Of a stretch of DNA of 6,677 bases, positions 1-6,078 are shown piece by piece. Positions within the stretch are counted from its first letter, which is position 1. Each line of letters begins with the position of its first letter. This stretch comes from Candidatus Uhrbacteria bacterium (GTDB taxonomy: Bacteria > Patescibacteriota > Patescibacteriia > 2-12-FULL-60-25), in the NCBI GenBank assembly GCA_903828685.1, contig CAIKNB010000150.1, positions 1 through 6,677 of the forward strand, in the 5' to 3' direction. The notes beneath the pieces are model-generated. The model was not told the DNA's origin and did not search any database. It saw only the letters and a program-made list of their open reading frames with translations. The position numbers and the translations under genes were made by a program.

Positions 1-1188
1 CTCGGCTATTGCAACGGCATCGAAAATTATTCGCGCCATCTTTCCGGCCGCAAGGAGGGCGCGCCGCCGGATACGCTGCTCTCGTATTTTCCGGACGACT
101 TCCTCATGGTCATCGACGAATCGCACGTGACCGTACCGCAGCTCGGCGGCATGTACGAAGGCGACCGCTCGCGCAAAGAAACGCTCATCGAATTCGGATT
201 CCGGCTCCCCAGCGCGCGCGACAACCGTCCCATGCGTTTTCATGAGATAGAGGAACGCATGCGCCAGGTGGTGTTCGTCTCAGCCACGCCCGGCCCGTTT
301 GAATTGAAGAACTCGACGCAGATCGCGGAGCAGATTATCCGCCCCACAGGCTTGGTTGATCCAGAGGTCATTGTCAGACCTATCACGCCGCGTGTCGGGA
401 CGCATGGTCGCGCGATCGGGAAATCCCAAATCGACGACGCCATGGAACGCATCGCCGCGGCCACCGAGCGAGGCGATCGCGTATTGGTGACCACTTTGAC
501 CAAAAAGATGGCTGAGGACCTGGCCACGTTCTTGAGCGAGCGCAAAATCAAAGCGCGCTATCTGCATTCGGATATCGACACCGTGGAACGCTTGGAGATA
601 CTGTCTGACTTCCGCCGCGGCACATATGAAGTCGTGGTGGGCGTGAACCTGTTGCGCGAAGGCTTGGATTTGCCGGAAGTCGCTTTGGTCTGCATCTTGG
701 ACGCGGATAAAGAAGGTTTTCTGCGTTCCGATACGTCGCTCATCCAAACCATCGGACGCGCGGCACGCAACGTGCGCGGCCAAGTGATCTTGTACGCGGA
801 CCGCCAAACCGGTTCCATGAAACGCGCCATCGCTGAGACTGAACGCCGCCGCGCCAAACAGATCAAATACAACCAGGTCCACGGCATTACGCCGCAAACC
901 ATCGTCAAAGCGATACGCGACTTTCGCGAAGTCCTGGGACTCTCCACCGAACCGCAAGACGTCAAAGATATCTTGAAGTTGGAACTGAACGCCGAAACGC
1001 ACGACCTCAAGACCGTCATTAAGGAAAAAGACACGGAAATGAAAGAAGCGGCCAAGAACCTGCAGTTCGAGCTGGCTGCCATCTTGCGCGATGAGATTGT
1101 GGCGCTGCACAAAGAAATCAAGAAACGGGAAAAGACCGAAGCCCCAACGCACCCCAAACGCGCGCCGCGCCACGGTCGGACGCGGTAA
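1..1188 (+). CDS. uvrB: Excinuclease ABC subunit UvrB, C-terminal part (5' end outside window)
   Basis: UvrB is the damage-verifying helicase-like subunit of nucleotide excision repair; UvrA loads it on DNA and UvrC then cuts beside it. The frame is open from base 1 (first codon Leu), giving 395 residues of a family usually near 660-680, so roughly 270-280 N-terminal residues, including Walker A, lie left of the window. Visible in order: [16 protein letters not shown] at the left edge; helicase motif II as DESH (fragment residues 39-42); motif III VSATPG near 285-300; motif [16 protein letters not shown] near 484-520; motif [14 protein letters not shown] near 640-680; motif [11 protein letters not shown] at 745-771 with its arginines; the ITPQ-containing linker; and a C-terminal UVR motif at about 1006-1130, which in this family contacts UvrC. 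The tail is basic. Stop TAA at 1186-1188. dnaG follows on the same strand, so co-transcription is likely. Nothing in the visible part suggests decay. Confidence 0.97.
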   Translation, partial: LGYCNGIENYSRHLSGRKEGAPPDTLLSYFPDDFLMVIDESHVTVPQLGGMYEGDRSRKETLIEFGFRLPSARDNRPMRFHEIEERMRQVVFVSATPGPFELKNSTQIAEQIIRPTGLVDPEVIVRPITPRVGTHGRAIGKSQIDDAMERIAAATERGDRVLVTTLTKKMAEDLATFLSERKIKARYLHSDIDTVERLEILSDFRRGTYEVVVGVNLLREGLDLPEVALVCILDADKEGFLRSDTSLIQTIGRAARNVRGQVILYADRQTGSMKRAIAETERRRAKQIKYNQVHGITPQTIVKAIRDFREVLGLSTEPQDVKDILKLELNAETHDLKTVIKEKDTEMKEAAKNLQFELAAILRDEIVALHKEIKKREKTEAPTHPKRAPRHGRTR

Positions 1189-1213
1189 CTAGCCCCTTAC
1201 TCCTCTTTACTGT

Positions 1214-1217
1214 AAGG
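1214..1217 (+). promoter_or_regulatory. Ribosome binding site that decides the dnaG start
   Basis: AAGG at 1214-1217 lies 7 nt before the ATG at 1225 but only 1 nt before the ATG at 1219. Normal Shine-Dalgarno spacing therefore favours the second ATG, removing two residues (Met-Ala) from the longest reading frame. Confidence 0.6.
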
Positions 1218-1224
1218 TATGGCC

Positions 1225-2970
1225 ATGGACGCCGTAGAGCAGGTAAAAACCGCCCTGGACGTGGTGGATGTGGTGGGCGAATATCTGCAGCTCAAACCCG
1301 CTGGCAGCGGCAGTTTTAAGGCATGCTGCCCGTTCCACCAGGAAAAGACTCCCAGCTTCATGATCAATCGCCCGCGCCAATCCTGGCACTGTTTTGGCTG
1401 CGACCAGGGCGGAGATCTGATCTCGTTCGTGCAGCGCATGGAAGGTTTGGACTTTCCCGAGACCCTGCAGCTCTTGGCCGACAAGGCCGGCATCCAGCTG
1501 CCGCACTTTGACGCGCAGGCCGGTTCGGAGCGCAAAAGATTATTCGAGATCAACGATTTGGCTGCGAGATTTTTCCACGCGCAACTCCTATCCTCTCCGA
1601 CTGCAGCGCACGCCAGGGAATACGTGAAAAAGAGGGGATTGGATGACTTGACTGTGGACCTGTGGCGCCTGGGCTTTGCACCAGATTCTTGGGATGCGCT
1701 CACCAATGCGCTCAAAACCAAAGACGTCACCGAGGCCGAACTGCTGAAAGCTGGCTTGGTGCAAAAAGGCGAACGCGCCGGAGTATACGACAAATTCCGC
1801 GGACGCCTCATGTTCCCGATCGCTGATGTGCATGGCCACATCGCCGGTTTTACGGGACGCGTTCTGGAAAATACTGCTTCGCCGACTTCCAACCAACCCA
1901 CGGCTAAATACGTGAACACTCCGGAAACATCCATCTACAAAAAGAGTTCGATCCTTTACGGCTTGGACAAAGCCAAGGGTGAAATCAAACGCTTAGACTT
2001 GGCTGTCATTGCCGAAGGCAACATGGACGTAATCGGCTCGCACCAATTCGATGTGACCAACGTGGTCTGCTCTTCGGGCACGGCTCTGACGCAGGAACAG
2101 CTCGGTCTACTCAAGCGCTTCAGCAACAACCTGGCCATTGCGTTCGATGCGGACAACGCAGGCAAAGCTGCGACCATCCGCGGCTTGGACTTGGCGCGCA
2201 ATCTGGATTTCAATCTCCGCATCATCACTCTGCCGCCCGAAGCGGGGAAAGATCCGGACGAAGCCGTGCGAAAAAATCCCGAGCTTTGGCGCCAAGCCAT
2301 CAAAGATGCGTTGCCCGTGGTGGACTGGCTGTACCGCAACTCTTTCAGGAACCACGATGCGAACAAACCGGAACAAAAAAAGGAAATCGCCAAAGAGCTG
2401 CTCTCGGAATTCTTGCACATCTCCGATCCCGTGGAACGCGACGCCTGGATCGTCAGGCTCTCCAAAGACCTCGGCGTTTCCGACGATTCTTTGCGCCTGG
2501 CCATACGGTCTGTGGGTTCGGCATCCGGCGTCAGGCGACCGGCGACCGACACTGGCCATCGGACCGCGGACCTCGTTCCGCATGCCACGGAACATAAATC
2601 CCGCCTCCAAGAATTGCAGGAAAGGCTACAAGCCATCCTGTACCTCAAACCAGAGCTCCAAACCCTTGCCAAATCAATCCTTAGGGACTATTATCTGCCC
2701 ACCACGCCACAGTCTGAACTTTTAAATTACCTTGCGGTCCTGGCCGACCGCGAATTCCAGGACCAGTCCCTTGAGGCATTGGGGCGCGACCTCGAAGAGA
2801 CCTGCCGCAAAATCCTCGAGCTCACGCTCACCGAGATGCGGACATCCCTGGAACAAGACATGCGGGAAGCCGAACGTACCGGCGACCAAAGCCGGATCAA
2901 CGAACTTTCCGCAAAGTTTAATGCACTGATTAATCCGTCGTCTTCCGGTTCTGCCGGCGGACACGCCTAA
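1225..2970 (+). CDS. dnaG: DNA primase DnaG
   Basis: DnaG makes the RNA primers for the replication fork and works with the DnaB helicase. From the ATG at 1225 it has 581 residues, a normal length. Domains: a CHC2 zinc finger near residues 30-64, with ligands C35, H38 (CPFH), C56 and C59 (CFGC); a catalytic core with the basic motif RGRLMFPIADVHGHIAGF and the AKYVNTPET segment; a TOPRIM fold with acidic residues E264 (EGNMDVI), D308 and D310 (FDADNAGKAA) and D343 (GKDPDE), matching E. coli E265, D309, D311 and D345. The usual EGYMDV tyrosine is Asn here. A Gly/Arg/Thr-rich linker at about residues 430-455 precedes a helical C-terminal region, probably the helicase-binding part, which I cannot match in detail. 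The tail SSSGSAGGHA looks disordered. An ATG at 1219 is an alternative start with poorer spacing. It lies 36 bp after uvrB and 107 bp before rpoD, probably in one operon. Confidence 0.96.
   Translation: MDAVEQVKTALDVVDVVGEYLQLKPAGSGSFKACCPFHQEKTPSFMINRPRQSWHCFGCDQGGDLISFVQRMEGLDFPETLQLLADKAGIQLPHFDAQAGSERKRLFEINDLAARFFHAQLLSSPTAAHAREYVKKRGLDDLTVDLWRLGFAPDSWDALTNALKTKDVTEAELLKAGLVQKGERAGVYDKFRGRLMFPIADVHGHIAGFTGRVLENTASPTSNQPTAKYVNTPETSIYKKSSILYGLDKAKGEIKRLDLAVIAEGNMDVIGSHQFDVTNVVCSSGTALTQEQLGLLKRFSNNLAIAFDADNAGKAATIRGLDLARNLDFNLRIITLPPEAGKDPDEAVRKNPELWRQAIKDALPVVDWLYRNSFRNHDANKPEQKKEIAKELLSEFLHISDPVERDAWIVRLSKDLGVSDDSLRLAIRSVGSASGVRRPATDTGHRTADLVPHATEHKSRLQELQERLQAILYLKPELQTLAKSILRDYYLPTTPQSELLNYLAVLADREFQDQSLEALGRDLEETCRKILELTLTEMRTSLEQDMREAERTGDQSRINELSAKFNALINPSSSGSAGGHA
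2534..2547 (+). repeat. Two tandem copies of GGCGACC inside the dnaG linker
   Basis: Two perfect 7-bp units, GGCGACC at 2534-2540 and 2541-2547, sit in the part of dnaG that encodes the Arg/Thr-rich linker (about residues 437-441). Two units alone may be chance or replication slippage in a tolerant linker; the frame stays open. Confidence 0.4.
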
Positions 2971-3011
2971 CATTGCATCCCATTCCGGTGGCACTCGCCC
3001 CCGTCAAATAC

Positions 3012-3033
3012 CTCTCGCGCACATGCGCGTGAG
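3012..3033 (+). other. Imperfect hairpin in the dnaG-rpoD spacer
   Basis: CTC-T-CGCGC, loop ACAT, GCGCG-T-GAG: an outer 3-bp and an inner 5-bp helix separated by one T-T mismatch. No T-run follows, so it is not a typical intrinsic terminator. It lies 45 nt before the rpoD ATG, in a spacer with no strong Shine-Dalgarno site and no clear promoter. It could be an mRNA processing or stability element of a dnaG-rpoD transcript, or chance in GC-rich DNA. Confidence 0.3.
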
Positions 3034-3077
3034 CCTGGCGGGCTCGAACCAACTGCCGTTTGGGGATGCGCTGACGT

Positions 3078-4349
3078 ATGAAGGCAAAGAAAAAGATTTT
3101 CAAGAAGAGCAAGCCGCATGCCGCGAGCCGACCTAAGGCCGTGGCCAAAAAACCGGCGTACAAGCCGCAAACCAAAAAAACGCTTCCGGCAAAACTCAAG
3201 AAGCCGATAGCAAAATTCCAGCCCAAACCGCAACCGCACGGGCCTTATGTCAAATCTCCGCCGCCTTCGCAGGAGCTTTTGGATAAATTGTTTGAAAAGG
3301 CGCGCACGCGCAGCTTCATCACCGAGAACGAAATCCTCTATACCTTCCCGGAAATCGAGGATTACATTCCGGCTTTCGAAAACTTCATCGACCGTTTGGA
3401 TGCCGCGGGCATCGGTTTTATCGAAGTCAAAGAGGGTATTTTAGGACGCGAAAAAGAGCGCCATGACCTTTTGGAGACGCTGCACAGCGCCGACGACAAG
3501 CGCCTGAAAATCGATCCGTTCGACATCACGGCCGATTACATCCAGATGTACTTGCGCGAAATCGGCAAGATTCCGCTTTTGACCGCGGAAGAAGAAATCG
3601 CTTTGGCCAAACGCAAAGAACGCGGCGAAAAGGAAGCCGAAAAGAAACTCATCGAAGCCAACCTGCGCTTGGTCGTGTCCATCGCCAAAAAATTCATGGG
3701 CAAGTCGCTTTCGCTCTTGGACTTGATTCAGGAAGGTAACATCGGTTTGTTCCGCGCAGTCAAAAAATTCGAATACCGCAAAGGCTACAAATTCTCGACT
3801 TACGCCACGTGGTGGATCCGCCAAGCCATCACACGCGCGCTGGCTGACCAGAGCCGCACCATCCGCATTCCGGTCCACATGGTCGAGACCATCAACAAAT
3901 TCCAGCAAGTGGAGCGCCAGCTGATCCAAGATTTGGGACGCGAACCATTGCCCGAAGAAATCGCAGCGGAAATGGGAGAGGAAGTGGACAAGGTGCGCCA
4001 CATCATCAAGATTTCTCAAGACACGGTGTCGCTCGAGACTTCGGTGGGCGAAGACGAAGAGGATTCAACGCTCGAAGACTTTATCGAGGACGTAAAGAAC
4101 GTGACGCCGGATCGCGCCGCTGCTTTGCAGCTCTTGCGCGATTACGTGGGCGACATCATCAAGGACCTCTCACCGCGCGAACAAAAGATCCTGGAGATGC
4201 GTTTTGGACTCACCGACGGCGTGAGTCATACGCTCGAAGAAGTCGGCAAGGAGTTCGACGTGACGCGCGAGCGCATCCGCCAGATCGAAGCCAAATCAAT
4301 CGAAAAGATCCAGCAGCATCCGCTCATCAAGAAGCTGGTGGATTATTGA
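3078..4349 (+). CDS. rpoD: Primary RNA polymerase sigma factor RpoD (sigma-70 family, group 1)
   Basis: This is the housekeeping sigma factor that directs core RNA polymerase to -35/-10 promoters. It has 423 residues. Residues 1-65 form a tail with 19 lysines in the first 60 positions and no Asp or Glu. Next come a region 1.1-like segment (about 66-118), region 1.2 (about 148-181, [17 protein letters not shown]), region 2 (about 190-267) including [16 protein letters not shown] for core binding and [17 protein letters not shown] (242-258) for -10 recognition and melting, region 3 with finger [18 protein letters not shown] (321-338), and region 4 with [15 protein letters not shown] and the -35-reading helix-turn-helix [19 protein letters not shown] (392-410). 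An in-frame TGA stands two codons before the ATG at 3078, so no longer start exists. GGGGA at 3062-3066 is an unusually distant ribosome-binding candidate (11 nt). It is probably co-transcribed with dnaG and ends 8 bp before the terminator region. Candidate promoters elsewhere in the window (TTGACG-17-TAGAAT) fit such a factor. Confidence 0.97.
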   Translation: MKAKKKIFKKSKPHAASRPKAVAKKPAYKPQTKKTLPAKLKKPIAKFQPKPQPHGPYVKSPPPSQELLDKLFEKARTRSFITENEILYTFPEIEDYIPAFENFIDRLDAAGIGFIEVKEGILGREKERHDLLETLHSADDKRLKIDPFDITADYIQMYLREIGKIPLLTAEEEIALAKRKERGEKEAEKKLIEANLRLVVSIAKKFMGKSLSLLDLIQEGNIGLFRAVKKFEYRKGYKFSTYATWWIRQAITRALADQSRTIRIPVHMVETINKFQQVERQLIQDLGREPLPEEIAAEMGEEVDKVRHIIKISQDTVSLETSVGEDEEDSTLEDFIEDVKNVTPDRAAALQLLRDYVGDIIKDLSPREQKILEMRFGLTDGVSHTLEEVGKEFDVTRERIRQIEAKSIEKIQQHPLIKKLVDY

Positions 4350-4357
4350 TACGACAA

Positions 4358-4377
4358 ACCCCGTCCGAGGACGGGGT
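4358..4377 (-). terminator. Hairpin between convergent genes, best placed to stop the - strand gene
   Basis: ACCCCGTC, loop CGAG, GACGGGGT: a perfect 8-bp stem whose loop-closing bases could extend it to 9 bp. On the - strand it is followed by TTTGT; on the + strand by purines only. It therefore fits best as a terminator for the acyltransferase gene read leftward, and it may also help insulate the rpoD end. The T-run is short, so termination may be partial. Confidence 0.55.
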
Positions 4378-4387
4378 GGAGAGAGTG

Positions 4388-4414
4388 GAAAGCGCGTTCA
4401 AACGCGCTTTCTTT
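4388..4414 (+). terminator. Rho-independent terminator of the rpoD operon
   Basis: GAAAGCGCGT at 4388-4397, loop TCAA at 4398-4401, ACGCGCTTTC at 4402-4411: a perfect 10-bp stem whose 3' side and tail give TTTCTTT on the + strand. The stop codon of the - strand acyltransferase (TGA, + strand TCA 4398-4400) is in the loop, and one arm encodes that protein's last residues. In the - direction no T-run follows, so the element is polar for rpoD. Confidence 0.75.
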
Positions 4415-5066
4415 GCATGACAACGGCTTCGGGCGAAGCAAACTGCGTATTCGGCGGATGCGTACCCTTGACCGAGACGTTGCACAGGATCAGGCAATCT
4501 TTTCCCAGGACTGTGCCGGGATTGAGCGTGGAACGGCAGCCTATGCTGCAGCCATCGCCTACGATGGCGCCGAACTTGCTTAGCTGCGTGTCGCAATACT
4601 TGCCGTTCCATTCCACTTGGATGGTCTTATCGGGGTCGTGATCTGCGCGCATATTGGCGATGCTGCTGCCGTCACCGAAGTTGACGTTTCGTCCGATGAC
4701 GGAATCGCCGATGTAATTCCGATGTCCGCAAGTCGCGCCAGGCATGAGGATAGAGTGTTTGACCTCGACGCAATGTCCTAGATGACAGGCGTCGAGCAGC
4801 AAACAGCCCTCGCGAATCAAGCAGAACGGCCCGATCTCCACGTTCTTTGAGATGTAGCATGGGCCTTCGATGATTGCCGTCGGATGGATGCTGCATTCCG
4901 GATCGACGAAGATCCCGGAACCAAGCTCCTGAACGTCCCAGGGCATGCTCAAAGATTTCTTATTGAGGAAGCCAATCACCTCATTAAGCCATTCCCAGGG
5001 AAGAACGGACCTGAAGATGGAATTCCTGAAAGGAACGTTGGACAAATCAAACAGTCGTTCGAGCAT
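4398..5066 (-). CDS. Left-handed beta-helix (hexapeptide-repeat) acyltransferase, GlmU C-terminal-like
   Basis: This 222-residue protein has an N-terminal helical segment (about 1-50, with LFDLSN and PWEWLNEVIGFL) and then a left-handed beta-helix (about 51-205) of hexapeptide turns: VDPECSIHPTAIIEG, NVEIGPFCLIREG, HCVEVKHSIL, HRNYIGDSVIGRNVNFGDGS, GAIVGDGCSIGCRSTLNPG. The YIGDSVIG...NFGDGSSIANMR block corresponds to GlmU's acetyltransferase core and to archaeal-type bifunctional sugar-1-phosphate nucleotidylyltransferase/acetyltransferases. Those enzymes acetylate glucosamine-1-phosphate (or galactosamine-1-phosphate) on the way to UDP-GlcNAc for envelope sugars. The nucleotidyltransferase half is absent, so a stand-alone cytosolic acetyltransferase is the likely role; substrate is inferred. 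It has 12 cysteines, an unusual number for such a fold. AAGGAG lies 7 nt before the ATG. No convincing promoter was found in 5067-5150; the upstream lipoprotein terminator suggests separate transcription. It converges with rpoD. Confidence 0.85.
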   Translation of the reverse strand: MLERLFDLSNVPFRNSIFRSVLPWEWLNEVIGFLNKKSLSMPWDVQELGSGIFVDPECSIHPTAIIEGPCYISKNVEIGPFCLIREGCLLLDACHLGHCVEVKHSILMPGATCGHRNYIGDSVIGRNVNFGDGSSIANMRADHDPDKTIQVEWNGKYCDTQLSKFGAIVGDGCSIGCRSTLNPGTVLGKDCLILCNVSVKGTHPPNTQFASPEAVVMQRKRV

Positions 5067-5073
5067 CAGTTAT

Positions 5074-5079
5074 CTCCTT
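5074..5079 (-). promoter_or_regulatory. Strong ribosome binding site of the acyltransferase gene
   Basis: AAGGAG on the - strand (5079 to 5074) stands 7 nt before the ATG at 5066. It is the best Shine-Dalgarno match in the window and fixes this start. Confidence 0.8.
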
Positions 5080-5149
5080 GTGTGCCATATGTCCTTAACA
5101 CACATAGCCAAGCTTGTAAAACTCCGGATATCCGAACACGGAATTTTTC

Positions 5150-5186
5150 AAAAACAAATCCCGGTATCGACGAATCGAATACCGGG
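5150..5186 (-). terminator. Rho-independent terminator of the lipoprotein gene
   Basis: The outer stem CCCGGTAT / ATACCGGG (5160-5167 with 5179-5186) has 8 perfect base pairs, with a possible 2-bp inner extension. Read on the - strand it is followed by ATTTGTTTTT (5159 to 5150). It lies 36 bp beyond the lipoprotein stop and separates that gene from the acyltransferase downstream. Confidence 0.85.
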
Positions 5187-5222
5187 AGTGGAGTTGGGCC
5201 GATCGCTGCGACGCGCCGCGCG

Positions 5223-5699
5223 TTATTGCAGAAAATCGCTCAATTGCGTATCCAAGACTGCATGTTGCCTCTGGACACTGAAGCTACACGCGCCGTCAGC
5301 TTCGCTGACCACGGACAAGGGGATCAGATGCATGTTGTTCGCATCGATCACCGCAAAGTCCTTAGCACCGAGAGTGTTGGCGCATTGGCCGTTCGCGTCC
5401 TTAGCTACCACGTTGACCCCTGACTTCAGAAGGCGGAAATGCGCCTCCGACGAGGTCACCGGCGGCATGAAATACACGACAAGGACCGATGCTCCGGCTG
5501 AACCACACAGGGTGTTGGTATGCGTGAGGTCAAACGAGCCGTTGAAATCAGACACCGTGGCGTTGTCGAATGCCGAGGCCAGATAGAGGCCGTAGCCCCA
5601 GTAGCCGTCCTGTTCAGACGCGCCGGACGATGAATTGCTGCCGCAAGCTGCGAGGACTGCGCTGATGACGAGAGACGAGATGAAATGTGCTTTTCCCAT
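5223..5699 (-). CDS. Predicted lipoprotein of unknown function
   Basis: From the ATG at 5699 this is a 158-residue protein. The N-terminus MGKAHFISSLVISAVLAAC is a lipoprotein signal: a short charged start, a hydrophobic core, and a VLAAC lipobox with the acylated cysteine at residue 19. A Ser/Gly linker follows (GSNSSSGASEQ). The rest (about 31-158) is a small, soluble-looking, beta-rich domain with three more cysteines (65, 106, 138); I recognise no family or catalytic motif. Export and lipid anchoring on the outer face of the membrane are inferred. The start choice rests on AAAGGGG 7 nt upstream; the longer frame from the ATG at 5705 would add Met-Asp but leaves only 1 nt of spacing. It is monocistronic, with its own promoter and terminator, and is divergent from the tRNA gene. 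Confidence 0.8.
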   Translation of the reverse strand: MGKAHFISSLVISAVLAACGSNSSSGASEQDGYWGYGLYLASAFDNATVSDFNGSFDLTHTNTLCGSAGASVLVVYFMPPVTSSEAHFRLLKSGVNVVAKDANGQCANTLGAKDFAVIDANNMHLIPLSVVSEADGACSFSVQRQHAVLDTQLSDFLQ

Positions 5700-5706
5700 G
5701 TCCATG

Positions 5707-5713
5707 CCCCTTT
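5707..5713 (-). promoter_or_regulatory. Ribosome binding site that decides the lipoprotein start
   Basis: AAAGGGG on the - strand (5713 to 5707) is 7 nt from the ATG at 5699 and 1 nt from the ATG at 5705. The spacing favours the downstream start, as at dnaG. Confidence 0.6.
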
Positions 5714-5735
5714 GGTGGTTGGAAAATGATGGTCT

Positions 5736-5765
5736 AAGCTAACATCAAATATTGAAAAACGTCAA
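5736..5765 (-). promoter_or_regulatory. Candidate promoter of the lipoprotein gene
   Basis: On the - strand, TTGACG (5765-5760) is followed by an 18-nt spacer and TAGCTT (5741-5736), preceded by TGT as an extended -10. The -35 box is good (5 of 6) and the -10 weak (3 of 6). It would give a leader of roughly 30 nt containing the ribosome binding site. Confidence 0.45.
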
Positions 5766-5791
5766 GGCTGGCCTAACCCGCTATCTTGACG
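5760..5791. repeat. Inverted repeat CGTCAAG-18-CTTGACG covering both divergent -35 boxes
   Basis: The perfect 7-bp arms at 5760-5766 and 5785-5791 each contain the TTGACG -35 hexamer of one of two divergent candidate promoters. The spacing of arm centres is 25 bp. The symmetry may simply reflect two similar -35 boxes facing outward, or may be an operator. Confidence 0.5.
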
Positions 5792-5814
5792 GCATTATCT
5801 CCAAAGTGTAGAAT
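5786..5814 (+). promoter_or_regulatory. Sigma-70 type promoter of tRNA-Asn
   Basis: TTGACG (5786-5791), a 17-nt spacer and TAGAAT (5809-5814): 5 of 6 consensus bases in each box at the optimal distance. Transcription would start near 5821, leaving about 15 nt of leader before the tRNA. Confidence 0.85.
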
Positions 5815-5836
5815 TTTTTGGCTGAACCAAACCTAT

Positions 5837-5911
5837 TCCGAGGTAGCTCAGCGGTAGAGCAGAGGACTGTTAATCCTTTGGTCGTGGGTTCGATCCCCAC
5901 CCTCGGAGCCA
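5837..5911 (+). tRNA. trnN: tRNA-Asn (anticodon GUU), CCA encoded
   Basis: A complete cloverleaf: acceptor TCCGAGG with CCTCGGA (7 bp), D stem GCTC/GAGC, anticodon stem GAGGA/TCCTT (one G-T wobble), anticodon loop CTGTTAA with GTT at 5869-5871, a 5-nt variable region, T stem GTGGG/CCCAC with loop TTCGATC, discriminator G at 5908, and CCA at 5909-5911. GUU reads the asparagine codons AAC and AAU. All key bases and stems are intact, so it should be functional. It is a single-gene transcript with its own promoter and terminator. Confidence 0.97.
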
Positions 5912-5948
5912 TAAACAAAACCTCGTTTTTAGACGGGGTTTTGTTTAT
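5911..5948. terminator. Long hairpin terminator directly after tRNA-Asn
   Basis: A 16-bp stem (5911-5926 with 5933-5948, one T-G pair) closes a 6-nt TTTTAG loop. The 5' arm is A-rich (ATAAACAAAACC) and the 3' arm T-rich (GGTTTTGTTTAT), so the U-tract is part of the stem and the element can work in both directions. The A of the tRNA's CCA is also the first base of the stem. Confidence 0.85.
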
Positions 5949-6023
5949 ATCTATGAATAAGAATCAAACGAGAAAGGTGGTAGTGGTTGCCTTTTTGTTC
6001 TAGGAAATGAACGTTTACCAGAT

Positions 6024-6035
6024 GATGTCGACATC
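6024..6035. repeat. 12-bp perfect palindrome
   Basis: GATGTCGACATC reads the same on both strands and lies 32 bp before the -10 element of the small membrane protein gene, about where an activator or repressor could bind. No second copy was seen in the window, so an operator role is only a possibility. Confidence 0.35.
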
Positions 6036-6063
6036 TATCTTCCAAACGATCGTCACGATGGGA

Positions 6064-6072
6064 TGCTATGAT
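6064..6072 (+). promoter_or_regulatory. Extended -10 element abutting the small membrane protein start
   Basis: TGC-TATGAT is a TGn extended -10 with 5 of 6 hexamer bases and no recognisable -35 box 17 nt upstream. The start point expected about 7 nt downstream would be the ATG at 6079 itself, giving a leaderless mRNA. Confidence 0.4.
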
Positions 6073-6078
6073 AAAGGA

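Noticed and set aside
280..1173. 297-residue open frame on the - strand
   Set aside because: It lies wholly opposite uvrB, which shows clear helicase and UVR motifs; the antisense product has no recognisable domain and reflects GC-rich codon use.
3040..3050. tRNA T-arm-like word on the - strand (GGTTCGAGCCC)
   Set aside because: No flanking acceptor, anticodon or D arm can be folded around it; it is an isolated match.
3023..3136. 37-codon frame (MRVSLAGSNQLPFGD...) overlapping the rpoD start
   Set aside because: It has no ribosome binding site and runs out of frame into rpoD; a regulatory upstream frame cannot be excluded, but nothing supports it.
3441..4019. 192-residue open frame on the - strand
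   Set aside because: It is the mirror of conserved rpoD regions 1.2-3; Phe/Asp-rich translation with no domain.
4884..5586. 179- and 213-residue + strand open frames
   Set aside because: They run across two - strand genes and the terminator between them, lack ribosome binding sites, and show no domain.
5818..6003. 61-residue + strand open frame
   Set aside because: It reads straight through the tRNA-Asn gene and its terminator.
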